Assembly: GCF_965208895.1 (NCBI RefSeq)
Contig: NZ_OZ242363.1
Location: 2,232,001-2,296,000, forward strand
Length of the DNA stretch: 64,000 bases
Direction of reading: 5' to 3'
From: Poriferisodalis sp965208895
GTDB lineage: Bacteria > Actinomycetota > Acidimicrobiia > Acidimicrobiales > Poriferisodalaceae
Part shown: one piece after another, positions 18,305-27,391 of the stretch
Layout: each line of letters opens with the position of its first letter
How positions within the stretch are numbered: position 1 is the first letter of the stretch
Program-made: the position numbers and the translations under genes
Notes under the pieces: model-generated
Seen by the model: only the letters and a program-made list of their open reading frames with translations
Told to the model about the DNA's origin: nothing
The model's database searches: none

Positions 18305-20640
18305 CTAGGAGGGTGCCTTGACGCTGCTGGTGACCGAGATGCGGTTCTGCGAGGAGCCGTTGAGGTCCTCATCGACTCGGTCCTGGGCTGTGTCGACCAC
18401 GTCGGTCGTGCCCGGTGCTGGGGCGTCAGCGGCGTAGCCGGTCGCGACCCCTACGTCGGCGGTGATCTCCGCGTACGCCGGAGGCCCGGTGATGGCTGCT
18501 GCGCCGTCGTGGCCTGCTGTGGTCTGCACGAGATCGCGTGCCGTCTGCAGGTATCGCACCTGCGATGTCTCGAACTCATAGCGCACCGACCGCGTCGGGG
18601 CTGTGCCGGTACCGATGGCGGGCAGCGCCGGGCTGTCAGCGTTCAGATCCGCATAGATCGTCAAACCGCCGCCAGCAGGCGTGTTGTCGCCGCCGGTCGC
18701 GGCGGTCTGCACCCGGGTGTTCCCGTCAGTCACGGACTCAGCCGCGTTGGGCCGCGTGCGGACCCTGGTGGCCGCCAAGACGTCCTCGAGCAACTGCGGA
18801 TCGCGGACCACGTCAACGAACGCGTTGAACTTCACCTCGATGGCGAGCTGGGTGCGACCGGAGTCGCTGAAGCCCGCAGCCACGTTGCGAGCCGTGACCA
18901 GGCCCAGCACAGCACTGGCCGCATTGTTGGTAGCCGCCAAAGAGCAGCTGGTGAACCCGCCGAGAACAGCGCCGCGAACTTGTCGTCGCCGTTGAGCGCC
19001 GCGATCAGATCGCCCAAGGTGGCTGTGGCGGGGCCGTTGTTGAACCGCACCGTCACGCGCTTGCCCTTGGGGTCGACGCTCACGCCGATGTCCAGCGGCT
19101 TGTCGGCGCTGTAGGTGCTGGCCCGGTCGAACACCATCGACCAGCCGTTGCCCGCAGCGCCCGCAGCGTCGCCGTCGCCCTTCGCGCGAATCGTGATCCC
19201 AGCGCCGGTACCGCCGACACCGGCCACAGAACCGGTCGGAACCGTCCATGTGGCGTGCGCAGTGTGCTTCAGGTCGCTCATCAGCACCTGGTTGATGCGC
19301 GGGCTGGCCTGCGCGCGGATCGCCGAACCCGACGTCCCGGCACTCTGGTTGCCCGAGCCGTCCTCGACCGCGCCCGGGTCGACGATCAGCCGATCACCAG
19401 GCCTCAGCGGACGGCTCACAGTCGCCACCGCCGCAGATGCACCCGGTTCATGAGCCACGCTCACCGCAGGCGCGGGGCTCGTGCCGCCGGGCCCGCCGAC
19501 GATGCGCACCTCATCATTGGCGAGCAGTGCAGTGCCCGCCAAGGCGACGTTGTCGCCAAACGCGATCTCGAACGTCGACCTCGCCGTCGCAGCGCCCGCG
19601 ATGCCCACGATCGAGATCGTCGGCCGCACACGGTCCCGCGCGGGAGCAGTCACCGTCGCGGTCGCGGACCCGAAGGAACGCTGATCCGCCGACGTGCCCA
19701 GCTTGATCGACGACCCGTCTACCGAGATCACATCGCCCGCGCTCAGCGTCTGGCCCAAAGTGACATCGATCCGGCTCTGGTCGCACACACTGCCGGCGTT
19801 CCCCGCAGCGTTGACCACAACCGCCGCGATGCCGTTGACCTCGACGACATCCCTGACCCGATCCACATTGTCGGTCGCAGTCACAGCATCGCTGAAACAC
19901 AGCGACAACACCGGCCCCGTCGCCGGGGAAGCCGTCGCGGAGATCGCGGTCGCCGTGCCCGCAGTCGCCGTATCGGGCCGCACCGGGTCGTCCGCGTTGA
20001 TCGCGCCGTCCCGGCTGGTATCAGTCGCGGCGCCGATCCGCACGGTCAGCGCATCAGTGGAGGAAGCCGCATCGGGCGCAGCCTCCATGGTGGCCTCGCT
20101 GACCGCGGCAGTGCCGCCCACAGCGACAACGCCCAGGTTCAGCCGGTCGGCGCCGATGTTCCGCGGCGTCGCGGCAAGACAGCCGCGCACCCAAGCCGGC
20201 AGAGTGTCGCCCACCACCAGCGGAGTCACCAGATAACCGCCGGCAAGGCTCGACGCCAACACCGCAGCAGCGACCACGCCATCAGGGTTGCCGCGCACCA
20301 AAGCCACCCGATCACTGGACACCAGACCGAGGTCGTCGCCGCAGCCGTCGTTCGCGAGCCCAGCCAGCGCGACCGACACTGCCGCAGCAGAATCGCCCTC
20401 CACACGGGCCACGGTGTCCACGCCCAACGTCGTCAGCGCAGACGCCACATCCGCTGACACAGCGCCGGTACCACCGACGATCTGCACATGCTCAATGTCG
20501 TTGGCGGTGATGTACTCCGCAGTCGCGTCGGACAGCTCATCACCAGCAGTCATCAAAACAGGCAGCTGCAGCCGATACGCGACCGTCTGGGCCGCGACAC
20601 CGAACGGCATCATGTCAGTAGCGCCGTTGATCAGCACCGC
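18305..20640 (-). pseudogene. C4: 5'-truncated, frameshifted surface-protein cassette
   Basis: Homology begins at VLINGATDMMPFG, the same joint region as C3 and C9, and ends RISVTSSVKAPS. A single-base shift near 18960 separates FAALFSAG from TSCSLAATNNA. There is no leader or signal peptide. Its 5' end is fused to the 5' part of an IS1380 transposase gene (20641-20880), and the fusion point is nearly the same as in C9. Confidence 0.8.
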
Positions 20641-20880
20641 TCCCCGGTCAGCCTGACCCGGTCCGCGGAGCCGCCCAGAGCGAACCGCCTCTCACCCCAC
20701 ACGACACGGTCTCCGCCGCCTGCCAGGCGGGCGCTTGTGACACTGCTCGCTTTCACCTCAGAGATGCCCCCGTGAAACTGCGGATGCGTACTTCAACGGC
20801 AGGCATCGTCGCAGGTCAGAGGGGCCTTTCCGCAGACCCAGACAGCCCAGACCGCACGACTCGCGAACAATCAGGGCTAG
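20641..20880 (-). mobile_element. IS1380 fragment fused to C4
   Basis: Matches 44230-44464 of the complete IS1380: right terminal repeat (CTCGCGAACAATCAGGG then CTAG), the non-coding leader and about 45 codons of the transposase start (VTSARLAGGGDRVVWGERRF). The rest of the element is replaced by the cassette. Confidence 0.75.
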
Positions 20881-20909
20881 TGGCTGTTTAGGGGGAACGA
20901 CTAACGTGC

Positions 20910-21179
20910 CTAACCTTGGCTAGGGCCGATGGCATACAGGTACGCCCGACCGTTCTGATGGTTCAAGATGAACTCGATCCGTGCAGTGCCCAGCTCGATG
21001 TAGCGACGGTCCTCGTCGAACGGCGTCGCCCCGACTGGATCACCCGGAAGAACGTGACGCGGGCACCCGGCCACTCTGCGCATGGCACGGCGGGCGTCCG
21101 CGGCTTCACGTCGATGTCTCGCGATGGAGTCTCGAAGGTGCGATGTGTCGCTGGGTGCCCACTGCCACGACTCGTTCAC
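20910..21179 (-). CDS. Small protein, third gene of the DUF3467 operon
   Basis: 89 residues. A helical, basic N-terminal part (HLRDSIARHRREAADARRAM) is followed by a beta-rich end (YIELGTARIEFILNHQNGRA YLYAI). The ATG overlaps the previous stop by 4 bp (ATGA), so it is coupled to the gene upstream. The size and the beta-rich end recall small toxin folds, but no motif proves it. Confidence 0.55.
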   Translation of the reverse strand: MNESWQWAPSDTSHLRDSIARHRREAADARRAMRRVAGCPRHVLPGDPVGATPFDEDRRYIELGTARIEFILNHQNGRAYLYAIGPSQG

Positions 21180-21451
21180 GACTGGCGGGAAGCATCCTCA
21201 AAGAACGTGTCGATCTCCGAATCAGACCACACGCCGGGGTCGGTTCCTGCGGCGATGTGCTGATCGACCAGCTGTCTCATTTCAATGTATGCCGCGTCTC
21301 GTGGCGAAGCAGAAATGTAGTTCAGCCCCACCGGTTTCGGCGAGCATTGCCCAGTCGGCGGCGCGAATTCCACGGGAAATTGAAACGGCTCATCGCTGGC
21401 CGGATCCCTGTAAGTAATTCGACCGGGTGACACACGAACCGGCTGCGACAT
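21176..21451 (-). CDS. Small protein of unknown function, second gene of the DUF3467 operon
   Basis: 91 residues (MSQPVRVSPGRITYRDPASD...), beta-type N-terminal half and an acidic helical C-terminus (SDSEIDTFFEDASRQS). It begins 6 bp after the DUF3467 gene and overlaps the next gene by 4 bp. No family recognised. Confidence 0.55.
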   Translation of the reverse strand: MSQPVRVSPGRITYRDPASDEPFQFPVEFAPPTGQCSPKPVGLNYISASPRDAAYIEMRQLVDQHIAAGTDPGVWSDSEIDTFFEDASRQS

Positions 21452-21457
21452 GCTTGC

Positions 21458-21742
21458 TCATTCCTCTTCGTTGGGCGTCTTGTCTACCTGCTCGACCTGC
21501 TGTTCCAGCCACCGCGCCTGATTCTCCTTCAACGCTTCGATGAGTTGGTCCACGAACAACGGCGACATGTTCACCCTGCTCACGACGACGCCATGCCCGG
21601 CTTGCGGTCCGCTGAAACTCAGCCGCACGAAGTCGAGCGTGAACTCGTACGGCGAGTGCGACACCGCAGCGAAGTTGGCCCACACACCGGCCTGACATTC
21701 CGGCGGCACCTGCACATTGAAGTCCATCTGCTGCTCAGCCAC
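21458..21742 (-). CDS. DUF3467 family protein
   Basis: 94 residues. VWANFAAVSHSPYEFTLDF followed by VVVSRVNMSPLFVDQLIEAL is the DUF3467 signature (xYANxxxVxHSxxEFxLDF ... V..RVxxSPxxAxxLxxAL). These small proteins are widespread; the role is unknown. It is the first gene of a tight three-gene operon and is preceded by a hairpin at 21827-21863. Confidence 0.8.
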   Translation of the reverse strand: MAEQQMDFNVQVPPECQAGVWANFAAVSHSPYEFTLDFVRLSFSGPQAGHGVVVSRVNMSPLFVDQLIEALKENQARWLEQQVEQVDKTPNEEE

Positions 21743-21826
21743 AGCGAGAGTGTCTCATCGGTATCACGGATACGCAAACGAACACATGTATGACATCCAC
21801 GTTCGTGACCCTCGGCGAACTCTGTT

Positions 21827-21863
21827 TGATTCACCCTCTGTAGGAACGTCCCAGGGTGAATCA
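21827..21863. terminator. Hairpin upstream of DUF3467
   Basis: tgattcaccct and agggtgaatca form an 11-bp perfect stem with a 15-nt loop. It lies between the broken IS30 gene and the DUF3467 operon, both on the minus strand, so it could terminate readthrough. It may also be an element end. Confidence 0.45.
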
Positions 21864-21998
21864 GCCAGCGTCGCAGCAGCCCGTTGGTCAGCTCGTTGGT
21901 GCGGCGCTGCTGTGGGCTGCGGGGTTCGCAGAAGAACACCTCGATCCCGAGCGCTGATTCGGTGTCGGCCCAGCGGGCGAGTTCGCGGCCTTGGTCCT

Positions 21999-23273
21999 AG
22001 GGTCCGCCATAAGATAAATCGTGTGGTGTAGTGTCGGGTGCGTGGAGTTGTCGGCGGACGCGGCGGGAGTGTTCTTCGACACGGTGATGCCGCATCTGGG
22101 CGAGCGTCAGCGGCGTGTGGCGGCAGGAGCGCTGGCCGAGGCGCTGGGCCGCGGCGGGCAGGCGTTCGTTGTGGAGGCGTCGGCGATGTCGACCTCGACG
22201 GTGTCGCGGGCGGTGCGCGAGGTGCGCGCCGGGGTCGAGCCGTCGCACCGTCAGCGGGCGGAGGGCGGCGGGGACCGCCCGGCGGTCGTCAAGCAGCCCG
22301 GCCTGGCCGAGGCGCTCGACGAGCTGGTGCATCCCAGCACGCGCGGCAGCCCGACCTCTGCGCTGCGCTGGACGTTGAAGTCGACCTATCAGCTCGCACG
22401 CGAGCTCGCCGCGCAGGGCTTCAAGGCGTCCGCGGAGCTGGTGCGGCGGCTCCTGCACCAGATGGGCTACTCGCTGCAGGCGCCCGCCAAGCAGAACGAA
22501 GGCACGTCCCATCCCGACCGCGACGCCCAGTTCGCCTATCTCAACGGCCTAGCGCAGGAGTTCCTCGACGCCGGCGAGCCGGCGGTCAGCGTGGACACCA
22601 AAAAGAAAGAGCTGATCGGGAACTACGCCAACAAAGGCACCGAATGGCAGCCCGCCGGCGAGCCGCAGCGCGTCAACGTGCACGACTTCGCGGACCGCTC
22701 ACTGGGCGAGTTCGCCAAGGCCATCGGCTACGGCGTCTACGACCTCGCCAACAACGACGGCTGGGTCAGCGTCGGCGACACCGCAGACACCGCCGAGTTC
22801 GCCGTCAACTCCATCGCCCGCTGGTGGGACACCCTCGGACAGCAGCGGTTCCCCGACGCGACCCGGCTGCTCATCACCGCCGACGCCGGCGGATCCAACG
22901 GATACCGGCCACGCGCCTGGAAATGGTTCCTCGCCCGCCTCGCCGCCGACACCGGCCTCGAGATCACCGTCGTCCACTACCCGCCCGGCACCAGCAAATG
23001 GAACAAGATCGAACACCGCCTCTTCAGCTTCATCACCATGAACTGGCGAGGCAGACCACTCACCGACATCGCCACCATCGTCGAGCTCATCGCCTCCACC
23101 ACCACCCAAACCGGACTCACCGTCCAAGCAGCCCACGACCCCAACTGGTACCAACGCGGCATCAAAATCACCGACAAACAGATGAAACAAATCCCGCTGC
23201 AACCCCACCAATGGCACGGCGAATGGAACTACACCATCACACCCAACCACGCGACCTAACCCGCGGCGAACCC
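21999..23273 (+). mobile_element. ISAzo13-family element
   Basis: Left end GGGTCCGCCATAAG and right end GGGGTTCGCC (read inward) are partial inverted repeats, with CTA at both borders. Removing it rejoins the IS30 frame (SLT to DQGREL). Confidence 0.75.
22021..23259 (+). CDS. ISAzo13-family transposase
   Basis: 412 codons. GERQRRVAAGALAEALGRGG and STSTVSRAVREV at the N-terminus, then the DDE_Tnp_ISAZ013 catalytic blocks VSVDTKKKELIGNYAN, LLITADAGGSNGYRPRAWK and WNKIEHRLFSFI with the three acidic residues, and a C-terminal TGLTVQAAHDPNWYQRGIKI. Length and motifs fit an intact enzyme. The GTG at 22021 may be replaced by GTG 22042 (VELSADAAG) as the true start. Confidence 0.9.
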   Translation: MWCSVGCVELSADAAGVFFDTVMPHLGERQRRVAAGALAEALGRGGQAFVVEASAMSTSTVSRAVREVRAGVEPSHRQRAEGGGDRPAVVKQPGLAEALDELVHPSTRGSPTSALRWTLKSTYQLARELAAQGFKASAELVRRLLHQMGYSLQAPAKQNEGTSHPDRDAQFAYLNGLAQEFLDAGEPAVSVDTKKKELIGNYANKGTEWQPAGEPQRVNVHDFADRSLGEFAKAIGYGVYDLANNDGWVSVGDTADTAEFAVNSIARWWDTLGQQRFPDATRLLITADAGGSNGYRPRAWKWFLARLAADTGLEITVVHYPPGTSKWNKIEHRLFSFITMNWRGRPLTDIATIVELIASTTTQTGLTVQAAHDPNWYQRGIKITDKQMKQIPLQPHQWHGEWNYTITPNHAT

Positions 23274-23904
23274 CTAGGTCAACGAGCGCACCAGATGGGC
23301 AGGCTGGCGGGCCAGTGCTTGGGTGACCGCGTCTGCGACGTTGGGCGCCGTGCAGCAGTGCGGCAATGCGACGACCAAGGTGTGGCGGCTGACGCGCTCC
23401 ACCCCGGTGGCCGCGGCGGTGCGGTTGGCTGCGGCGATGATCAGGTCGCCTTCCCAGTGGCCCGGCTCGCTTCGCTCCTCGACGGCTGCGGGCCGCTCGC
23501 TCAATGGCCGATAATCCCCCAGCGGGCCCGCCTTGTCGCTGTGATGGCTGCGAGGGCGGCGACGCCGCTGCGCACGCGGCAGGTCGGCCCACGCTTCGGT
23601 GCCGAGTCCGCAGCGGCCCAGCTCGCGACAGACCGTCGCCGGATGCCGGCCCAGCACCACCGCGATGTCCAAAGCGGTCGCTCCCGCCGATCTCATCGCC
23701 TCAATCCGGGCGCGCTCGAACGCGCTCAGCCTCGCTGCCATACTGGACAGCGCCACTGGTGGTTGCTGCGCAGAACAACCGGTCATCATGGCCGATCACT
23801 CGCAACCACCGGTGGAATCCGCCGAGCGTCGGACAGCCCCAACCCAGGACGATTCGAAGCGCCGGTATCGCTAGCGTGCAACAGACGTCAGAAGGGAGCG
23901 TCGA

Positions 23905-25098
23905 TTGGCCAGCTTGCGGACACTGTCGTCGATCTGTGACGAGCACGAGCTTGACCTCGACGAGTCACTGGTCGTCTTGTGGGACGCCGGCTTCGAGGAC
24001 ATCGACGATCCCGACGACCGAATCCCGTCCAAGTCATTGAGCCGTGTCCTCGCGGCGCTGGAGGTCGAGAACCCCAAGGACCTCACCAAGGTCGACTACT
24101 GGCTGGACCGCCTAGAGATGACCAGGGGCGAACTCGCAGACGAACTGGCCGAAATGGGGCTGTCGCTGCGCGCCGATGTGCGCAAGCTGCCCAAAGGCGC
24201 GCTGCGCCGTCTGCGCAGAAAGTACATGTACAAGCGGCCAATCGCGGACGCCACCTCAATACCTCCCGAGCCGAAAGCGTTGCCGCTGGAATGGCCTCAG
24301 AACGACGCCCAAGAGCAGCTCACCTATCTGACTGAGGACGACCTGTTGGCGATCCATGCGGCGCTGGTCGATGACTTCAAGAACTCAGAGGACCCGATCG
24401 ACCCGTCCGGTGTGAGATCGCATCACCTCGTCGGCTCAACAGCGTCGCGCCCACTGACTGCGCACGGCGACCGGCTCAAGTATCCAACGATCGACCTTGC
24501 CGCGGCTGCGCTGATGCACTCGGTTGTTCACAATCACTGTTTCTTCAACGGCAACAAGCGCACGGGCCTTGTCGCGATGCTGGTGTTCCTCGACTGTAAC
24601 TCTCGCATCGCCACTTGCGACGAGAAGGATCTGTTCCGGTTTACTCTGCGCTTGGCGCAGCACCGGCTCGTCCCGCGGCACTATGACCAGCGAGACGACC
24701 GAGAGGTCCTCACAGCAGCCCAGTGGATTCGCTCCAACAGCCGCTCTGTAAACAAGGGCGAGCGGCCAATACCTGGCTGGCGCCTCAAGCGCATCCTCAG
24801 AGAATTCGACTGCGACTACTCCGCGGCGTCCGGCCGAGGAAACCGGCTCGACATCAGACGGACAGTCCCGGTGCCTGGACGGTTACGGCGTCATCGAACG
24901 CGTGTACTGCGAACCCAAATCCAATACTCGGGCGACGGACAGGAGATGGCGCGAAACACCATACATAAGATCCGCGATGACCTGTGGCTCGACGAGGCCC
25001 ACGGCATCGACTCGCACGTGTTCTACGAAGCCGAAGCCACGCCGGACGACTTCATCCAGACCCACCGCACACTCCTACGCCGCCTCGGAAAGCTCTAG
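23905..25098 (+). CDS. Fic/Doc-domain protein
   Basis: 397 residues from TTG 23905, with GGGAG 7 nt upstream. The C-terminal half contains HNHCFFNGNKRTGLVAM, a Fic/Doc active loop (H211 and GNKR), preceded by LKYPTIDLAAAALMHSVVH. Fic enzymes transfer AMP or other phosphate-linked groups onto proteins; Doc members phosphorylate EF-Tu. The N-terminal 140 residues are acidic and helical (LDESLVVLWDAGFEDIDDPD; EMTRGELADELAEMGL), possibly a regulatory or binding domain; no inhibitory (S/T)xxxE(G/N) motif stands out. The tail after residue 290 is basic (RRTVPVPGRLRRHRTRVLR). No separate antitoxin gene upstream; IS30 lies there. Target unknown. Confidence 0.8.
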   Translation: MASLRTLSSICDEHELDLDESLVVLWDAGFEDIDDPDDRIPSKSLSRVLAALEVENPKDLTKVDYWLDRLEMTRGELADELAEMGLSLRADVRKLPKGALRRLRRKYMYKRPIADATSIPPEPKALPLEWPQNDAQEQLTYLTEDDLLAIHAALVDDFKNSEDPIDPSGVRSHHLVGSTASRPLTAHGDRLKYPTIDLAAAALMHSVVHNHCFFNGNKRTGLVAMLVFLDCNSRIATCDEKDLFRFTLRLAQHRLVPRHYDQRDDREVLTAAQWIRSNSRSVNKGERPIPGWRLKRILREFDCDYSAASGRGNRLDIRRTVPVPGRLRRHRTRVLRTQIQYSGDGQEMARNTIHKIRDDLWLDEAHGIDSHVFYEAEATPDDFIQTHRTLLRRLGKL

Positions 25099-25293
25099 TC
25101 AAACGCCGGCAAGCTCTATCGGTGGTTGCGATTGAGTCGAGTGTAGAAGTCGGCGGCTGATTGGCGGTTGTGGCGTCGGGTTGAGGTCGTCCCCGATGAC
25201 GACGGGCCGGGTCCCCGTCAACCGCGTCGCCCGGCTCATGAGATCCCACCAGATCGCCGGGATTCGCCCTCGGCGCCCCAAGCGCACCACCAC
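25099..25293 (-). CDS. Possible small protein convergent with Fic
   Basis: 64 codons, IWWDLMSRATRLTGTRPVVIGDDLNP being the most protein-like stretch. It ends exactly where the Fic gene ends. No family recognised and a chance frame is possible. The stretch 25294-25422 up to the IS holds nothing else. Confidence 0.3.
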   Translation of the reverse strand: MVVRLGRRGRIPAIWWDLMSRATRLTGTRPVVIGDDLNPTPQPPISRRLLHSTQSQPPIELAGV

Positions 25294-25427
25294 ACCGGCA
25301 CGCTTGGTGGTCCCTGCGTTCCGCAGAGTCGGAATACTGGATTCATGCTGCCGGTTTGTGCCGGTGACGGGGTCCCGTTAGTTGGTCCGCATTTGTGAGA
25401 GTGGCGCCCCGTTGACGGGGAACTGAG

Positions 25428-27083
25428 CCTGGATCCACCGGTGGGGTGGCGGGTTTGGGTGGTGCGCGTCCACCAGAAAGGCCTCCTGACGTGGCATTTT
25501 GCCGTTGACGAATAGTCGGCGTGATGCCATGACGGGAGGCACTTTCTGTGAGCAGCGTAGCTGGGGGTCTGGACCGGATTGAGGCAGTGTTCGACGAGGA
25601 GTCTTTGGTCGCCGATGCGGGGTTGTTGTTGGCGGGGTCGCTGGTGGCCCGGCTGGGTCTGGAGTCGTTGATCGATGAGGTGGTGACGCCGCCGGGGTCG
25701 GGCCGCGGTTCGGGTGCCAAGGTGCTCACGGCGGTGTGCTCGATGCTGGTGGGCGGTTCGTTCTTTTCGGACGCGGACAGGCTGCGGGCCGCGTCGACAA
25801 GGTCGGTGCTGGGGTTCGCGCCTGTGGCGCCGTCGACGTTGGGGACGTTCGCGAGGTCGTTCACGTTCGGTCATGTGCGTCAGCTCGACCGCGCGCAGGA
25901 GCTGGCGTTGGGCCGCGCGTGGGACGCAGGCGCCGCCCCTGCGGCCGAGCAGGTCACGATCGATGTCGACTCGACGGTCCGCGAGGTGCACTCCGACGCG
26001 AAGCAAGGCGCCGCCTATGGGCATACGCGCACGCTGGGCTATCACCCGTTGGTCGCGGTGCGCGACGACACCGGCGAGATATTGCATTCGCGGATGCGCA
26101 AGGGGTCCTCCCAGAAAGGACACCTGCGGTTCGTGTCCGAGACCGTCGCCAGGACGCGGCGGTTGGCGCCACAGGCGGCGCTGACGCTGCGCGCCGACGC
26201 AGGGTTCTTCTCCTGGGACCTGACCGAGCGGCTCGACAAGCTCGACGTGAGGTTCCTGATCGCTGTGGGCCGCAACCCCGCTGTCGACAAGGCGATCGCC
26301 GCGATCGACGACGACGAATGGACCCCGATCGGCTACACCGACGACGGCGAGGCACACGTCGCCGAGACGACGTTGACCTCGAGCCGGCGCCGCCGCGGCA
26401 AGCCCGCTCGCACGGTGCGGCTGGTGGTGCGCCGCACCCGCATCGTCGGCGAGCAAGGCGACCTGTTCCCCGACTGGCGCCACCACGCCGTCGTCACCGA
26501 CATCGACGCCGAAACGCTCGACACCAAAACAGCCGACGCCGCCTACCGCCGTCACGCACGCGTCGAGCTCGCCATCAAAGACCTCAAAGCCGGCGGCCTC
26601 GCCCACAGCCCCTCAGGACGCTTCGCCGCCAACGCCGCATGGCTCGCCTGCGCCGTGCTCGCGCACAACATCGCACGCTGGACAGCGCGCATCGGACACG
26701 TCCACGACCCCCGAAAGCTCACCGTCGCCGCCACCATCGCACGCCGCCTGCTCGCCGTCCCCGGCCGGCTCGTCAACCGCAGCGGACGGCCCACCCTGCG
26801 GCTCCCCGCCCGATGGCCCTGGGCTCACACGTTCGCCGCCGCGCTCGACAAGATCCGCAGCCTGCCCCAACACTGCTGAACCGCCCCCAGCGCCCAGCCG
26901 CCCGGCGCAGCACACCCCCAAAAGCGCAGCACACAACCCAACCCCCCCAAGCCGAACCGGGCACCACCACGCCCCAATGACCCCCATTACGTTGCCGGCG
27001 GCCCTGGCGCGACGGCGTCAGGGGCTGGCTGCTCGCCCGGGCGGGCAGGGCTGTTTCCCAACCACCCCACCGGTGGATTCAGG
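25428..27083 (+). mobile_element. IS1380-family element (second subgroup, 1656 bp)
   Basis: Inverted ends CCTGGATCCACCGGTGGGGT and CCTGAATCCACCGGTGGGGT (read inward), flanked by CTGAG on both sides. A non-coding tail of about 200 bp follows the transposase; it shows no gene. Confidence 0.9.
25548..26879 (+). CDS. IS1380-family transposase
   Basis: 443 residues. VTIDVDSTVREVHSDAKQGA, YGHTRTLGYHPLVAV and LTLRADAGFFSWDL carry the first two catalytic aspartates, and YRRHARVELAIKDLKAGGL carries the glutamate block of IS1380 (DDE_Tnp_1 group). Only distantly related to the transposase at 42802. It appears intact. GTG start at 25548 follows GGGAGGCAC. Confidence 0.9.
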   Translation: MSSVAGGLDRIEAVFDEESLVADAGLLLAGSLVARLGLESLIDEVVTPPGSGRGSGAKVLTAVCSMLVGGSFFSDADRLRAASTRSVLGFAPVAPSTLGTFARSFTFGHVRQLDRAQELALGRAWDAGAAPAAEQVTIDVDSTVREVHSDAKQGAAYGHTRTLGYHPLVAVRDDTGEILHSRMRKGSSQKGHLRFVSETVARTRRLAPQAALTLRADAGFFSWDLTERLDKLDVRFLIAVGRNPAVDKAIAAIDDDEWTPIGYTDDGEAHVAETTLTSSRRRRGKPARTVRLVVRRTRIVGEQGDLFPDWRHHAVVTDIDAETLDTKTADAAYRRHARVELAIKDLKAGGLAHSPSGRFAANAAWLACAVLAHNIARWTARIGHVHDPRKLTVAATIARRLLAVPGRLVNRSGRPTLRLPARWPWAHTFAAALDKIRSLPQHC

Positions 27084-27114
27084 CTGAGTGCGCGTCACGC
27101 GGGCGGGCCGCCAC

Positions 27115-27384
27115 TTAGTCCGGCACTTCAGCGCGGAATTGGTGCATCTCCTCGCTGAGCGCTTCGAGACTCTCGCTGATCCTCGTCAGCACATTCTGAA
27201 AGACGTCCACATGGCCGAAGGCGTGTTCACGGTTGCTCATCATGGCCTGCAGTTGCCCGCCGAGGTCCTTGGCCCAGTTCTCGACAGCCAGTGCCAAATG
27301 ATCAGCGTCGGACATAGCAGGGCCGTCGAGTGTGCTCATGCCCGCGAGTATGGCACCGTGCGTAGGTGTGGGAGCGTCAGACAT
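27115..27384 (-). CDS. Small helical protein, unknown
   Basis: 89 residues from ATG 27384 (MSDAPTPTHGAILAGMSTLD), with a long helix AMSDADHLALAVENWAKDLG and then VFQNVLTRISESLEALSEEM, coiled-coil-like. The upstream side is the truncated 3' end of C5. No known family. Confidence 0.5.
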   Translation of the reverse strand: MSDAPTPTHGAILAGMSTLDGPAMSDADHLALAVENWAKDLGGQLQAMMSNREHAFGHVDVFQNVLTRISESLEALSEEMHQFRAEVPD

Positions 27385-27391
27385 TACCTTG

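Larger units (their letters stand above)
21858..23741 (-). pseudogene. IS30-family transposase, internally deleted and interrupted by ISAzo13
   Basis: From ATG 23741: MAARLSAFERARIEAMRSAG then LDIAVVLGRHPATVCRELGR is the IS30 helix-turn-helix. About 100 residues usually present before PISERP are missing; LGDYRPLSERPAAVEERSEP GHWEGDLI follows in frame. The gene breaks at LVRSLT, resumes beyond ISAzo13 as DQGRELARWADTESAL and EPRSPQQRRTNELTNGLLRR, then stops matching near 21858. The 5' end inverted structure (23750-23830) is kept. Not functional. Confidence 0.8.
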
